NCBI GenBank assembly: GCA_965262235.1
Contig: OZ253504.1
Location: 1,922,001-1,986,000 of the forward strand
Direction: 5' to 3'
Source: CATQGW01 sp965262235
GTDB taxonomy: Bacteria; Chloroflexota; Dehalococcoidia; Bin125
Length of the DNA: 64,000 bases
The position numbers were made by a program, and so were the translations under genes. How positions within the stretch are numbered: the first letter of the stretch is position 1; the number at the start of each line of letters is the position of its first letter. Positions 8,211 to 17,120 of the stretch are shown here, piece after piece. The notes under the pieces were generated by a model, which was not told the origin of the DNA, searched no databases, and saw only the letters and a list, made by a program, of their open reading frames with translations.

Positions 8211-10463
8211 GTGGCCGGCTCTCAGCCCGACCCTGACGCGCGCCAGGCCGAGCCCGACGACGAGGCGCTGGCGCAGATCGCGCTAAGCCGCGACGAGTAC
8301 CGGCGCGCCTGCGAGCTGCTCGACCGCAGCCCGACCGATGTCGAGCTGGGCATGATCGGCGCGCTCTGGAGCGAGCACTGCGGCTACAAGCACTCCCGCC
8401 CGCTCTTCCACTACTTCCCCACCGAGGGCGAACGAATCCTCACGACGCTTGGCGACGAAAACGCCGGAGCGATCGACATCGGCGACGGCTGGGTTGCCGT
8501 GATGAAGATCGAATCCCACAACCACCCGAGCGCGATCGAGCCCTACGAGGGCGCGGCGACCGGCGTCGGCGGGATCGTGCGCGACATCTTCGCGATGGGC
8601 GCGCAGCCGATCGCGCTGCTCGACTCGCTGCGCTTCGGCCCGCTCGAAGACGCCCGCAATCGTCGGCTGTGCGTCGGCGTGGTCGCCGGGATCGGCGGCT
8701 ACGGGAACTGCCTCGGCATCCCGACGGTCGGCGGCGAGGTCGTGATCGCGCCCGAATACTCCGGCAACCCGCTGGTCAATGCGATGTGCCTCGGCGTCAC
8801 CCGGCGCGACCAGCTCGTTTCGGCCACGGCGGGTCCGCCGGGCAGCCGGCTGATGCTCGTCGGCGCAGATACCGGCCGCGACGGTCTGCACGGCGCGACC
8901 TTCGCCAGCGTCGAACTCGACGAATCAAGCGCCGAGCGTCGGCCCGCGGTCCAGGTCGGCAACCCGTTCCTCGAAAAGCTGCTGATGGATGCGTGCGTCG
9001 GCCTCGTCCGCGAGCACCGCGACTGGATCGAGGGCCTGCAGGACTGCGGCGCAGCCGGCCTGACCAGCTCCACGGTCGAAATGGCTGAGCGCGCCGGAGT
9101 TGGGCTGATCCTCCATACCGAGCGCGTCCCGCGCCGCGAGCGCGGCATGACGCCCTACGAAGTGATGCTCTCCGAGTCGCAGGAGCGCATGGTCGTCTCG
9201 GTCAAGCCCGGCCACATCGGCGATGTCGTCGCCTGGTTCGAGCAGTGGGAACTCGACGCCACCGTGATCGGCGAGGTCACCTCCGACGGCCTCGCGCGCG
9301 TCATGGAAGGCGACGCCGAGGTCGCTGCGGCGCCCGTCCAGATGCTGACCAACGCCCCAACCTACGAGCCGCTCGCCGCACGCGACCCTGCCGCCGCGGC
9401 GCGCGCCGCGTTCGACCCTGCCACGCTGCCCGACCTTGAGCCGACGGAGGCCAACAGCGCCCTGCTCGAGCTGCTTGCTTCGCCGAACATCGCCTCCAAA
9501 CGCTGGGTCTGGCGTCAGTACGATCACCAGGTCGGCACGAACACCGTCGTCACGCCCGGCTCGGATGCCGCCGTCCTGCGCATCCGAGGTCTCAAGCAGG
9601 GACTCGCCGTCTGCACCGACGGCCCCGGCCGCGCCGTCGAGCTCGACCCGTGGGCCGGCGCCGCACGCGCGGTCTGCGAGGCCGCGCGCAATGTCGCGTG
9701 CACCGGCGCGCGCCCAATCGCCGTCACCGACTGCCTCAATTTCGCCAATCCCGAGCGCCCGCACATCTACTACCAGCTGCGCAAGTCGATCCGCGGCATG
9801 GCTGAGGCCTGTCGCGCCTTCGACGCGCCCGTCGTCTCCGGCAACGCCTCGCTCTACAACGAGTCCGACGACGGCCCGGTGCTGCCCACGCCGGTGATCG
9901 GGATGCTCGGCCTGCTCGCGCGACCGGAGCTCGCGGTTCGCTCCGCGTTCGAGTCGGAGGGCGACATCGTGATCCTGCTCGGCGCGGGCCTCGAGCAGTC
10001 CGCTGCCTCACTCGGCGCGAGCGAATACCTCGCCGTGCGTCACCACCTCACCGCCGGGCCCGTCGAGGTCGACCTCGACGCCGAGCGCCGCCTCGTCGAT
10101 TGCCTCGTCGAAGCCGCGGAAGCCGGCCTCCTCCGCTCGGCCCACGACTGCAGTGAGGGCGGTCTGGCGGTCGCGCTCGCTGAGTCGGCCATCGCCGGGG
10201 ACATCGGAGTGCAGGTCGCCGGCGAGCTCGGCGCCCGCCTCGATGCCGCGCTCTTTGGCGAATCTGGCGCCCGCGCGATCGTCACGTGCAGCCTCGAATC
10301 CGCCGCCAGCCTGTGCGCCCTCGCCGCCGCTCACCACGTCCCCCACACCGAGATCGGCCAGGTCGGCGGCGACCAGATCGCGATCAGCGACGCGATCACC
10401 ATCCCGGTGTCAACCGCAGCCGACGTGTGGGAGTCGGCTCTCCCTCGACTGCTGGACATCTAG
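8211..10463 (+). CDS. purL: Phosphoribosylformylglycinamidine synthase, large subunit
   Basis: This 750-residue ATP-dependent synthetase is of the small PurL type that works with separate PurQ and PurS. The signature region SHNHPSAIEPYEGAATGVGG (near residue 103) and VRDIFAMGAQPIALLDSLRF form the first ATP/FGAR domain; QDCGAAGLTSSTVEMA and HDCSEGGLAVALAE mark the duplicated AIR-synthase-type halves. GTG 8211 is taken as start because it follows the purQ stop by 2 bases; an ATG at 8178 would overlap purQ by 31 bases and adds residues unlike the family. Codon use matches neighbouring core genes. Confidence 0.95.
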   Translation: MAGSQPDPDARQAEPDDEALAQIALSRDEYRRACELLDRSPTDVELGMIGALWSEHCGYKHSRPLFHYFPTEGERILTTLGDENAGAIDIGDGWVAVMKIESHNHPSAIEPYEGAATGVGGIVRDIFAMGAQPIALLDSLRFGPLEDARNRRLCVGVVAGIGGYGNCLGIPTVGGEVVIAPEYSGNPLVNAMCLGVTRRDQLVSATAGPPGSRLMLVGADTGRDGLHGATFASVELDESSAERRPAVQVGNPFLEKLLMDACVGLVREHRDWIEGLQDCGAAGLTSSTVEMAERAGVGLILHTERVPRRERGMTPYEVMLSESQERMVVSVKPGHIGDVVAWFEQWELDATVIGEVTSDGLARVMEGDAEVAAAPVQMLTNAPTYEPLAARDPAAAARAAFDPATLPDLEPTEANSALLELLASPNIASKRWVWRQYDHQVGTNTVVTPGSDAAVLRIRGLKQGLAVCTDGPGRAVELDPWAGAARAVCEAARNVACTGARPIAVTDCLNFANPERPHIYYQLRKSIRGMAEACRAFDAPVVSGNASLYNESDDGPVLPTPVIGMLGLLARPELAVRSAFESEGDIVILLGAGLEQSAASLGASEYLAVRHHLTAGPVEVDLDAERRLVDCLVEAAEAGLLRSAHDCSEGGLAVALAESAIAGDIGVQVAGELGARLDAALFGESGARAIVTCSLESAASLCALAAAHHVPHTEIGQVGGDQIAISDAITIPVSTAADVWESALPRLLDI

Positions 10464-10505
10464 CGGCGCCGACCGAGCCCGCCCGGCGCGGCGAACCGAC
10501 CGGGC

Positions 10506-11729
10506 CTAGTCGCCGGCGGCGGCGGAGCCTTGCTGACGCACGGCGGTGATGCCGGCGTCGTGGAAGCGCTCGATGTCGCTCCAGTCGTAGCCGAGGTCGA
10601 GCAGCACCTGCTCGGTGTTCTGGCCCAGCTCCGGCGCGGCCGTCTGCACCTTCGTCGCCGTCTCGCTGAACTGCACCGGGATGCCGACCACGCGATGATT
10701 CTCGAAGTTCGCGTGCGGCACCTCCTGGAGGTAGCCGTTGATCCAGAAGTGCTTGTCGTCGGCCACTTGCGCGTAGTCGTAGACGGGACCGCAGGGGATT
10801 CGCCCTGCGACCAGCCGCTCGATCCACTCGTCGCGAGGGCGTGTCAGGAAGACCTGCTCCAGCTCGTTGCGCAGCCACTCCTCGCTGTCGCGCCGCGCGA
10901 ACGGGTCCACCGTGCGGTCGTCGGTCAGCAGATCGGGGCGCTCGATCGCCGTGCACAGCGCCGGCCACGTCTTCGGGTCGAGCAGGCCCATCGTGAACCA
11001 CTCGCCATCCGAGCCCTGATACCAGGAGAAGGTCGCGCTGAAGCCGCGGCCCGGCTTGAGCCGGTGCTGCATGCCGTTGTGCAGGAACGCCTGCAGCGAC
11101 AACACCTGCAGCGACATCATCGCGCCGAGTTGCGAGACGTCGATCTTCTGGCCCACGCCATGCTGCGCGCGCGCGAACAGCGCGGTGACGATCCCGTAGG
11201 CGAAGACGATCGAGCCGGTCTGGTCGGCCAGTCCCCACGGCGCAGTGACCGGGCGCTCGCCCGGTCCGCCGCCGAGCGCGACCATCGCGCCTGACATGCC
11301 CTGCGCGACGACGTCGAACGATCCGCGCGTTCTCCACTCGCCGTTCGGCCCGAAGCCCGAGTTGGTCGCGTAGATCAGCTGCGGGTTGATCTTGCGCATC
11401 GCTTCGTAGCCCAGGCCGATCGAGTCGAGGTAGCCGGGGCGGAAGTTCTCCGTCAACACGTCAGCCTCTGCGACCAACTTGTGCACCACCTCCAGCGCGC
11501 CGTCCGCGCGCAGGTCGAGCGTCATGCTGCGCTTGCCGCGGTTGAGGCCCTCGAAGTAGGAGCAGAACCCGTCCGGGCCGACGCCCAGCTGGCGGCCGGG
11601 GTCGCCGTTGCCGGGCATCTCCACCTTCAGCACGTCCGCGCCCATGTCGGCCAGCATCGCCGTGGCGTGCGGGCCGTTCTGGTAGCGGGTGAAATCGACG
11701 ATCTTGATTCCCTCAAGCGGTGCGGGCAT
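10506..11729 (-). CDS. CaiB/BaiF class III CoA-transferase
   Basis: This 407-residue class III CoA-transferase moves CoA between carboxylic acids through an aspartyl-CoA intermediate. The N-terminus LEGIKIVDFTRYQNGPHATA and LADMGADVLKVEMPGNGDPGR are typical, as is LNRGKRSMTLDLR; the catalytic Asp lies in the DVLTENFRPG region near residue 110. ATG 11729 is preceded by AAGGAG at good spacing, which decides the start over longer upstream options. The gene is divergent from a small membrane protein and lies next to a class I CoA-transferase, which suggests CoA activation of organic acids. The substrate cannot be told from sequence. Confidence 0.92.
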   Translation of the reverse strand: MPAPLEGIKIVDFTRYQNGPHATAMLADMGADVLKVEMPGNGDPGRQLGVGPDGFCSYFEGLNRGKRSMTLDLRADGALEVVHKLVAEADVLTENFRPGYLDSIGLGYEAMRKINPQLIYATNSGFGPNGEWRTRGSFDVVAQGMSGAMVALGGGPGERPVTAPWGLADQTGSIVFAYGIVTALFARAQHGVGQKIDVSQLGAMMSLQVLSLQAFLHNGMQHRLKPGRGFSATFSWYQGSDGEWFTMGLLDPKTWPALCTAIERPDLLTDDRTVDPFARRDSEEWLRNELEQVFLTRPRDEWIERLVAGRIPCGPVYDYAQVADDKHFWINGYLQEVPHANFENHRVVGIPVQFSETATKVQTAAPELGQNTEQVLLDLGYDWSDIERFHDAGITAVRQQGSAAAGD

Positions 11730-11804
11730 GTTGCTGCTCCTTGCTGACCCAATCAGGCGGCCAACGCCTCTGAATTGAGAGAGTATCCGATCGCCTCGGA
11801 CGAG

Positions 11805-11816
11805 TAAGATGCCGCC
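11805..11816 (+). promoter_or_regulatory. Leaderless -10 element (TAAGAT + GCCGCC)
   Basis: TAAGAT at 11805-11810 is followed by the 6-base spacer GCCGCC and the ATG of the small membrane gene. No Shine-Dalgarno sequence is present, so transcription probably starts at or next to the ATG. The same arrangement recurs at 12113, 21792 (minus), 45739 (minus), 59034 (minus) and 63946. Confidence 0.55.
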
Positions 11817-12089
11817 ATGTCCACTGAGAAACGCGACGAGTCGGAGACCGAGGTCCCAGAGCCGGCAGGCGCGCGAAAGCGCAAGCGGTTCCCGCATCCA
11901 CTGCTGGGGGTGGTCGCCGTGATTGTCGGCTACTACTCGCTCGACCTGATCTACAACGCGCTCGAACCCTCACTGGGCGCGGTGCTCTCGGGCGTGCTCG
12001 CCGCGATCGCGGCGTTCGCACTGGCGATGGCGCTCTACTACGGCGGCATGTACCTCGCCAGGCGCGCGCCGCGGGGTAGCCCCGACTGA
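11817..12089 (+). CDS. Small two-helix membrane protein
   Basis: This 90-residue protein of unknown family has a charged N-terminus (about 28 residues, rich in Glu then Arg/Lys), then two membrane helices (roughly 29-48 and 54-80) with YYSLDLIYNALEPSLG between them and a short basic tail. It is divergently oriented to the class III CoA-transferase and lies before the class I CoA-transferase genes. The start ATG sits 6 bases after TAAGAT without a ribosome site. No catalytic motif is visible, so no function is assigned. Confidence 0.7.
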   Translation: MSTEKRDESETEVPEPAGARKRKRFPHPLLGVVAVIVGYYSLDLIYNALEPSLGAVLSGVLAAIAAFALAMALYYGGMYLARRAPRGSPD

Positions 12090-12112
12090 TCGGCTGAACA
12101 TGCTCCGGCGGC

Positions 12113-12124
12113 TACGATGCCGCC
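12113..12124 (+). promoter_or_regulatory. Leaderless -10 element (TACGAT + GCCGCC)
   Basis: TACGAT at 12113-12118, then GCCGCC, then the ATG of the CoA-transferase A subunit. Hexamer position and spacer are the same as at 11805, and no Shine-Dalgarno sequence is present. The two copies share GAT-GCCGCC-ATG exactly. Confidence 0.55.
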
Positions 12125-12817
12125 ATGGTCGCGCAGGTCTTCGACTCGGCGGATGCGGCGGTCGCGGGCATTCGCGACGGCTCGTCGATCATGGTCGGCG
12201 GCTTCATCTCCGCCGGCTCGCCCTCCAATCTGATTCGCGCGGTCGTCCGCGGCGGCGCAACCGGCCTGACCGCGATCGCCAACAACATCGGGCTCGGCGA
12301 CCTGCTCGACGAGCTGTGTGAGCAGCGCCAGCTCAGCCGCGTGATCGCGACCTTCGCGATCCGCGCGTCGGGCAGCCGCCGCAGCCGCTTCGAGCAGCAG
12401 TACCGCGCCGGCGAGGTCGAGTTGGAGCTGGTCCCGCAGGGCACGCTGATCGAACGCATCCGCGCCGGCGGCGCCGGCCTCGGCGGCGTCCTGACCAAGA
12501 CCGCCGTCGGCACGATCGTCGCCGAGGGCAAGCAGATCATTGAGCTCGACGGCGAAGCGTGGCTGCTCGAGCGCCCGCTGCGGGCGGATGTTGCACTGCT
12601 CAAGGCCGCCCGCGCCGACACGCTGGGCAACCTCGAGTACCGGCTCGCCGGGCCCAACTTCAACCCGGTGATGGCGACCGCCGCCGACCTCGTGATCGCC
12701 GAAGTCGAGGAGATCGTCGAGGCCGGTCAGATCGCGCCGGAGCGTGTCGGAACGCCCGCCGTGTTCGTCGATCGGATCGTCGCCTGTGCGCCGATCCCCG
12801 TGCGCTGGGAGGGCTGA
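12125..12817 (+). CDS. 3-oxoacid CoA-transferase-type subunit A
   Basis: This 230-residue alpha subunit of a class I CoA-transferase (succinyl-CoA:3-ketoacid type) shows the family start with DGSSIMVGGFISAGSPSNLIRA near residues 19-40, ANNIGLGDLL, and the central FEQQYRAGEVELELVPQGTLIERIRAGGAG segment near residues 95-125. The beta subunit starts 2 bases after its stop. The pair would swap CoA between an acyl-CoA and a free acid; the substrate is not evident. One odd point is SRRSRFEQQY where many relatives have a shorter loop. Confidence 0.9.
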   Translation: MVAQVFDSADAAVAGIRDGSSIMVGGFISAGSPSNLIRAVVRGGATGLTAIANNIGLGDLLDELCEQRQLSRVIATFAIRASGSRRSRFEQQYRAGEVELELVPQGTLIERIRAGGAGLGGVLTKTAVGTIVAEGKQIIELDGEAWLLERPLRADVALLKAARADTLGNLEYRLAGPNFNPVMATAADLVIAEVEEIVEAGQIAPERVGTPAVFVDRIVACAPIPVRWEG

Positions 12818-12818
12818 G

Positions 12819-13475
12819 ATGCCCGGCCTGCCCCGCGAACTGATCGCCCTCCGCGTCGCCCGCGAGCTGCAGCCCGGCAGCGTCGTCAATCTCGGGATCG
12901 GTCTCCCGACGCTCGTCGCAGGCTTCGTCGACCCCGCCGACGGGATCCTCTTCCAGGCCGAGAACGGCATCCTCGGCTACGCCGGCGTGACCACCGGCGA
13001 GTACGACCCCGACCTGATCAACGCCGGCGGCCAGCCGGTCGACCTCGTGGCCGGGGCCAGCTTCTTCGACACTGCCACGTCGTTCGCAATGATTCGCGGC
13101 GGCCACATCGATGTCGCGGTGCTCGGCGGCCTGCAGGTCTCCGAGCACGGCGATCTGGCCAACTGGTTCGTGCCCGAGCGCGGCGGCGGCAGCGTCGGCG
13201 GCGCGATGGATCTCGCCGTCGGGGCGCGCAAGCTGATCATCGCGATGGCCCATCGCACTCGCGACGGGGGGCCGAGGATCGTGGTCGAGTGCGACTATCC
13301 GCTGACCGCGCGGCGCTGCGTCGACGTGATCATCACCGACCTCGCCGTGATCGACGTGACCGACGACGGGCTGCGCCTCCGCGAGCTCGCCCCCGGGGTC
13401 AGCGCCGACGAGGTGACGGCCGCGACCGGCGCGCCGCTGCAGATCCCCGCTGGTGTTCCCGAGATGACGCTGTGA
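12819..13475 (+). CDS. 3-oxoacid CoA-transferase-type subunit B
   Basis: This is the 218-residue beta subunit of the same heteromeric CoA-transferase. The catalytic glutamate is in FQAENGILGYAG (near residue 47), following the NLGIGLPTLVAGFVDP motif. Later family features are GGHIDVAVLGGLQVSEHGDLANW and GGSVGGAMDLAVGARKLI. The start ATG 12819 is 2 bases after the subunit A stop codon; a longer in-frame opening exists inside the A gene but lacks family similarity. It acts in the cytosol with subunit A. Confidence 0.92.
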   Translation: MPGLPRELIALRVARELQPGSVVNLGIGLPTLVAGFVDPADGILFQAENGILGYAGVTTGEYDPDLINAGGQPVDLVAGASFFDTATSFAMIRGGHIDVAVLGGLQVSEHGDLANWFVPERGGGSVGGAMDLAVGARKLIIAMAHRTRDGGPRIVVECDYPLTARRCVDVIITDLAVIDVTDDGLRLRELAPGVSADEVTAATGAPLQIPAGVPEMTL

Positions 13476-13542
13476 GCTATCCTGAGAGCCGCGGCGCGAG
13501 CGCGCCGCAACGCTGCGGGTCATGCAAGGGAAGGTCGGCGCG

Positions 13543-14082
<540 letters not shown>

Positions 14083-14107
14083 CGCGACTCGGCTGCTGCG
14101 GCGCCTA

Positions 14108-14222
14108 GAGCTGCTCGCCCGCCGACGCATCATGTCCTCGATGTCGAGCGGTGCCCTGCGCGCGAGGATGTGCTCGACCCGCTGCCCCACATCCCAACCC
14201 GGTTGCGGCCGGCGCTGGCCGG
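14108..14222 (-). pseudogene. C-terminal remnant of an additional SDR copy
   Basis: Read on the minus strand, these bases encode PQPGWDVGQRVEHILARRAP followed by LDIEDMMRRRAS. This parallels the C-termini of the three SDR genes upstream (HPGWDDVVLSRVQHVLAREAP and HSGWDDIIRSRVEHVLARGAP, then a D/F-E-E/L-R-RRA tail). No catalytic or cofactor-binding part precedes it: the fragment sits directly after the stop of the first SDR. It is best read as the tail of a fourth tandem copy whose body was deleted, with small internal indels. Confidence 0.65.
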
Positions 14223-15122
14223 CTAGATCTCCTGCCCGGCGGCTCGGCGAGTGAGCATCTCCTCGAAGTCGATTGCGACGGGCGCCTCGCGGGCAAGCAC
14301 GTGCTGGACCCGGCTGAGCACGACATCGTCCCAGCCCGGGTGGGGCAGGATGTAGGCACGCTGCTCGACGATCGCGTCGAAGACCTGATCGGCCACGTTG
14401 TCCGGGTCCATCCCGCCGCCCAGGATCGCGGCGATCGCCTGCGCCTGTTCGTCCGTCACATCCGTCAGCTTCTCGCCGAACTCCTGCGGGCGGTTGCGCT
14501 CGGCCTCGGCGATCTTCGTATTCACGAAGCCGGGGCAGAGCACCGACGCGCCGATCTTCGAGTCGAGCAGAGCCAGCTGGCCGTGCAGTCCCTCCGTGAG
14601 CGTGAGCACCCCATGCTTGCTCACGCTGTACGCGCTGGCGCCCGGAATCAGCCCCGCGAGCGAGGCCGTGTTGACGATGTGTCCCTCTTCGCCGTGCCCG
14701 TGCATGTGCGGCATGAACACCTGCAGGCCGTAGAGCACGCCCCAGAAGTTCACGCCCATCACCCACTCCCAGGTGCTGTCGGGCACCTCCCACACGGCGA
14801 GTACGCCGTTACCGGCGCCCAGACCCGCGTCCTCGCGGCTCGTCACGCCGGCGTTGTTGCAGAGGATGTGGATGTTCCCGAACTCCGCGATCGTGCGGTC
14901 GCGGACCTGCTCGAGCGTCTCGCGGCGCATCGTGTTGACCGTCAGGCCCAGGACGGTGCGCTCTTCCTGCTGCAGTATCTGGACCTGCGCCTGGAGCGCT
15001 TCCTCCTCGATGTCGGCCAGCACCACGTTCATCCCCTCGGCCGCGAACCGGCGTGCGAACGCAAGACCCATCCCGCTCGCCGCCCCCGTCACGACCGCCG
15101 TCTTGCCTGCGAACTCGCGCAT
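14223..15122 (-). CDS. Short-chain dehydrogenase/reductase, tandem copy 1
   Basis: This is a 299-residue NAD(P)-dependent oxidoreductase with a Rossmann fold. The cofactor motif TGAASGMG is near residues 12-19, D37 of VVLADIEEE suggests NAD preference, NNAG lies near 90, and the active site has Ser and YSVSK near residues 160-164. Three SDRs in a row on this strand begin with the same MREFAGKTAVVTGAASGMGLAFARRFAAEGMNV run (split here as MREFAGKTAVVTG and AASGMGLAFARRFAAEG), so they are recent duplicates. A GAGAGGA ribosome site precedes ATG 15122. The substrate is unknown; a secondary alcohol or carbonyl on an organic acid is plausible from the neighbourhood. Confidence 0.93.
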   Translation of the reverse strand: MREFAGKTAVVTGAASGMGLAFARRFAAEGMNVVLADIEEEALQAQVQILQQEERTVLGLTVNTMRRETLEQVRDRTIAEFGNIHILCNNAGVTSREDAGLGAGNGVLAVWEVPDSTWEWVMGVNFWGVLYGLQVFMPHMHGHGEEGHIVNTASLAGLIPGASAYSVSKHGVLTLTEGLHGQLALLDSKIGASVLCPGFVNTKIAEAERNRPQEFGEKLTDVTDEQAQAIAAILGGGMDPDNVADQVFDAIVEQRAYILPHPGWDDVVLSRVQHVLAREAPVAIDFEEMLTRRAAGQEI

Positions 15123-15183
15123 GATCAGTGTCCTCTCAGCTCAGTCTGTCTGGAGCGCGCGAATTATACGCACGCGCCCGTTC

Positions 15184-16041
15184 CTAGAAGTCGAGCAAGA
15201 TCGGCGCGCCGCGCGCCAGGACGTGCTCGACGCGGCCGCGCACGATGTCGTCCAGCTCCGGGTGCGGCAGGATGTAGCACCGCTGCTCGACGATCGCCTG
15301 GTAGACCAGCTCCGCGACATCGGCGGGGTCGGTCGCCTGCGCGAACATCCCGTCGAGCATTGCCGCCTCTTCGTCCGGGATCTCGATCAGCTTGTCGCCC
15401 AACTCCTCGGGCCGGTTGCGTTCCGCCTGCAGGATGCTGGTGTTGACCAGCCCGGGGCAGAGCACCGACGCGCTGAGGTTCGCGCCGAGCTGCTCGAACT
15501 GCTGGTAGAGCCCCTCGGTCAGGGTCAGCACGGCATGCTTCGAGACCGCGTAGGCACTGCCGCTGGGGATCAGAGCGGCCAACGAGGCGGTGTTGACGAT
15601 GTGCCCCTCCTCGCCGTGCTCCAGCATGTGCGGCACGAACACCTGTAGGCCGTAGAGCACACCCCAGAAGTTCACGCCCATGATCCATTCCCACGTGTTG
15701 TCGGGAATATCCCAGGTCGCAGTGTGACCACCGGCCACTCCCAACGCGTCGTCGCGTCCGGCGACGCCCGCGTTGTTGCAAAGTATGTGCACGTTGCCGA
15801 AGCGCTCGATCGTCTCGTCGCGCAGCCGCTCAAGCGTCTCGCGGCGCATCGTGTTGACGGTCACGCCGAGCACGCTGCGTTCCTCCTGCTGAAGCCGTTG
15901 CACCTGGGCCTCGAGCGCGTCCTGCTCGATATCCGCCAGCACCACGTTCATGCCCTCGGCGGCAAAGCGCCGGGCGAAGGCCAGCCCCATCCCGCTCGCC
16001 GCGCCCGTGACTACCGCCGTCTTGCCTGCGAACTCACGCAT
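15184..16041 (-). CDS. Short-chain dehydrogenase/reductase, tandem copy 2
   Basis: This is a 285-residue SDR closely related to both neighbours. TGAASGMG cofactor motif, NNAG, and the YAVSK active-site motif are intact. The central region differs most from the other copies (AGRDDALGVAGGHTATWDIPDN), which is where substrate loops lie in this fold. The protein ends early (GAPILLDF), without the 10-15 residue RRA tail that copies 1 and 3 carry. GGAGGA precedes ATG 16041. The three copies share one orientation with spacings of 21 and 61 bases and may be cotranscribed from right to left. Confidence 0.93.
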   Translation of the reverse strand: MREFAGKTAVVTGAASGMGLAFARRFAAEGMNVVLADIEQDALEAQVQRLQQEERSVLGVTVNTMRRETLERLRDETIERFGNVHILCNNAGVAGRDDALGVAGGHTATWDIPDNTWEWIMGVNFWGVLYGLQVFVPHMLEHGEEGHIVNTASLAALIPSGSAYAVSKHAVLTLTEGLYQQFEQLGANLSASVLCPGLVNTSILQAERNRPEELGDKLIEIPDEEAAMLDGMFAQATDPADVAELVYQAIVEQRCYILPHPELDDIVRGRVEHVLARGAPILLDF

Positions 16042-16062
16042 GATCCAATTCCTCCGCTGTGG

Positions 16063-16959
16063 TTATACCGATTCGCTCGCCGCGCGACGCCGATTGAGCT
16101 CCGCGAAGTCAAGCGTGAGCGGCGCGCCTCGCGCGAGCACATGCTCGACGCGGCTGCGAATGATGTCGTCCCAGCCGGAGTGCGGCAGGATGTAGCAGCG
16201 CTGCTCGACGATTGACTTGAAGACGACCTCGGCGACCTCGCTGGCGTCCATGCCGCCGCCGAGCGTCGCGATGATGCCGGCCTCCATTTCAGGGGTGATC
16301 TCGACCTGCTCGCCGAATTCCTCCGGTCGGTTGCGCTCGGCGTAGCCGATCTTCGTGTCGACGAGCCCCGGGCAGAGCACCGAGGCGCTGAGGTTCGCCC
16401 CCATCTGCTGGAACTGCTGATAGAGGCCCTCGGTCAGCGTCAACACGGCGTGCTTGCTGACGCCGTAGGCGCCGCCACTGGGGATCAAGCCGGCGACCGA
16501 CGCGGTATTGACGATGTGCCCGTCTTCGCCGTGTTCGAGCATGTGCGGGACGAACACCTGGACGCCGTACAGCACGCCCCAGAAGTTGACGCCGAGCACC
16601 CAATCCCAGGTGTTGTCGGGTACCTCCCAGCTACCCCTCAGGTCCCGGCCCATTCCGGCCCCGGCATCTTCCATGCTGGCCACGCCCGCGTTGTTGCAGA
16701 GGATGTGCACGTTGCCGAAGCGTTCGATCGTCTCGTCGCGCAGCCGTTCGAGCGTCTCGCGGCGCATCGTGTTGACGGTCACCCCGAGCACGCTGCGCTC
16801 CTCTTGCTCGAGACGATGCACCTGCGCATCGAGCGCGTCCTGCTCGATGTCGGCGAGCACCACGTTCATCCCCTCGGCCGCGAAGCGTCGGGCGAAGGCC
16901 AGGCCCATCCCGCTCGCCGCGCCAGTCACCACCGCGGTCTTGCCGGCAAATTCGCGCAT
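16063..16959 (-). CDS. Short-chain dehydrogenase/reductase, tandem copy 3
   Basis: This is a 298-residue SDR, the most upstream of the three-gene array. It has the same N-terminal run, TGAASGMG, NNAG and YGVSK active-site motif. It resembles copy 2 over the first 80 residues (EQDALDAQVHRLEQEERSVLG) and copy 1 at the C-terminus (ends in NRRRAASESV), so the copies may have exchanged segments by gene conversion. The start at 16959 is fixed by alignment with the other two copies; in-frame codons upstream have no family similarity. Confidence 0.93.
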   Translation of the reverse strand: MREFAGKTAVVTGAASGMGLAFARRFAAEGMNVVLADIEQDALDAQVHRLEQEERSVLGVTVNTMRRETLERLRDETIERFGNVHILCNNAGVASMEDAGAGMGRDLRGSWEVPDNTWDWVLGVNFWGVLYGVQVFVPHMLEHGEDGHIVNTASVAGLIPSGGAYGVSKHAVLTLTEGLYQQFQQMGANLSASVLCPGLVDTKIGYAERNRPEEFGEQVEITPEMEAGIIATLGGGMDASEVAEVVFKSIVEQRCYILPHSGWDDIIRSRVEHVLARGAPLTLDFAELNRRRAASESV

Positions 16960-17032
16960 GTCTGTCTCCGTTGGTCCTATCGATGAGGCCTGACTGCGCC
17001 GAAGATACGCCCGACGCAGCGGGCGGGTCGGC

Positions 17033-17120
17033 TCGCGCCTCAGCACGATACGAAGCGCGCCTCAGCGCGATACGAGGCGCGCCTCAGCGCAATACGAGGC
17101 GCGCCTCAGCGCGACGCGAA
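17033..17120. repeat. Four 22-bp tandem repeats at the end of an SDR gene
   Basis: Four imperfect copies of a 22-base unit (gcgcgcctcagcgcgatacg plus a purine pair) start at 17033, 17055, 17077 and 17099. The last copy overlaps the SDR stop codon at 17106-17108. Each unit contains TCA, that is TGA on the minus strand. Because 22 is not a multiple of three, the copies place stops in all three frames behind the gene. Confidence 0.85.

Noticed and set aside
17033..17120. Possible CRISPR array
   Set aside because: The 22-bp units are directly adjacent with no spacers, and there are no cas genes in the window.
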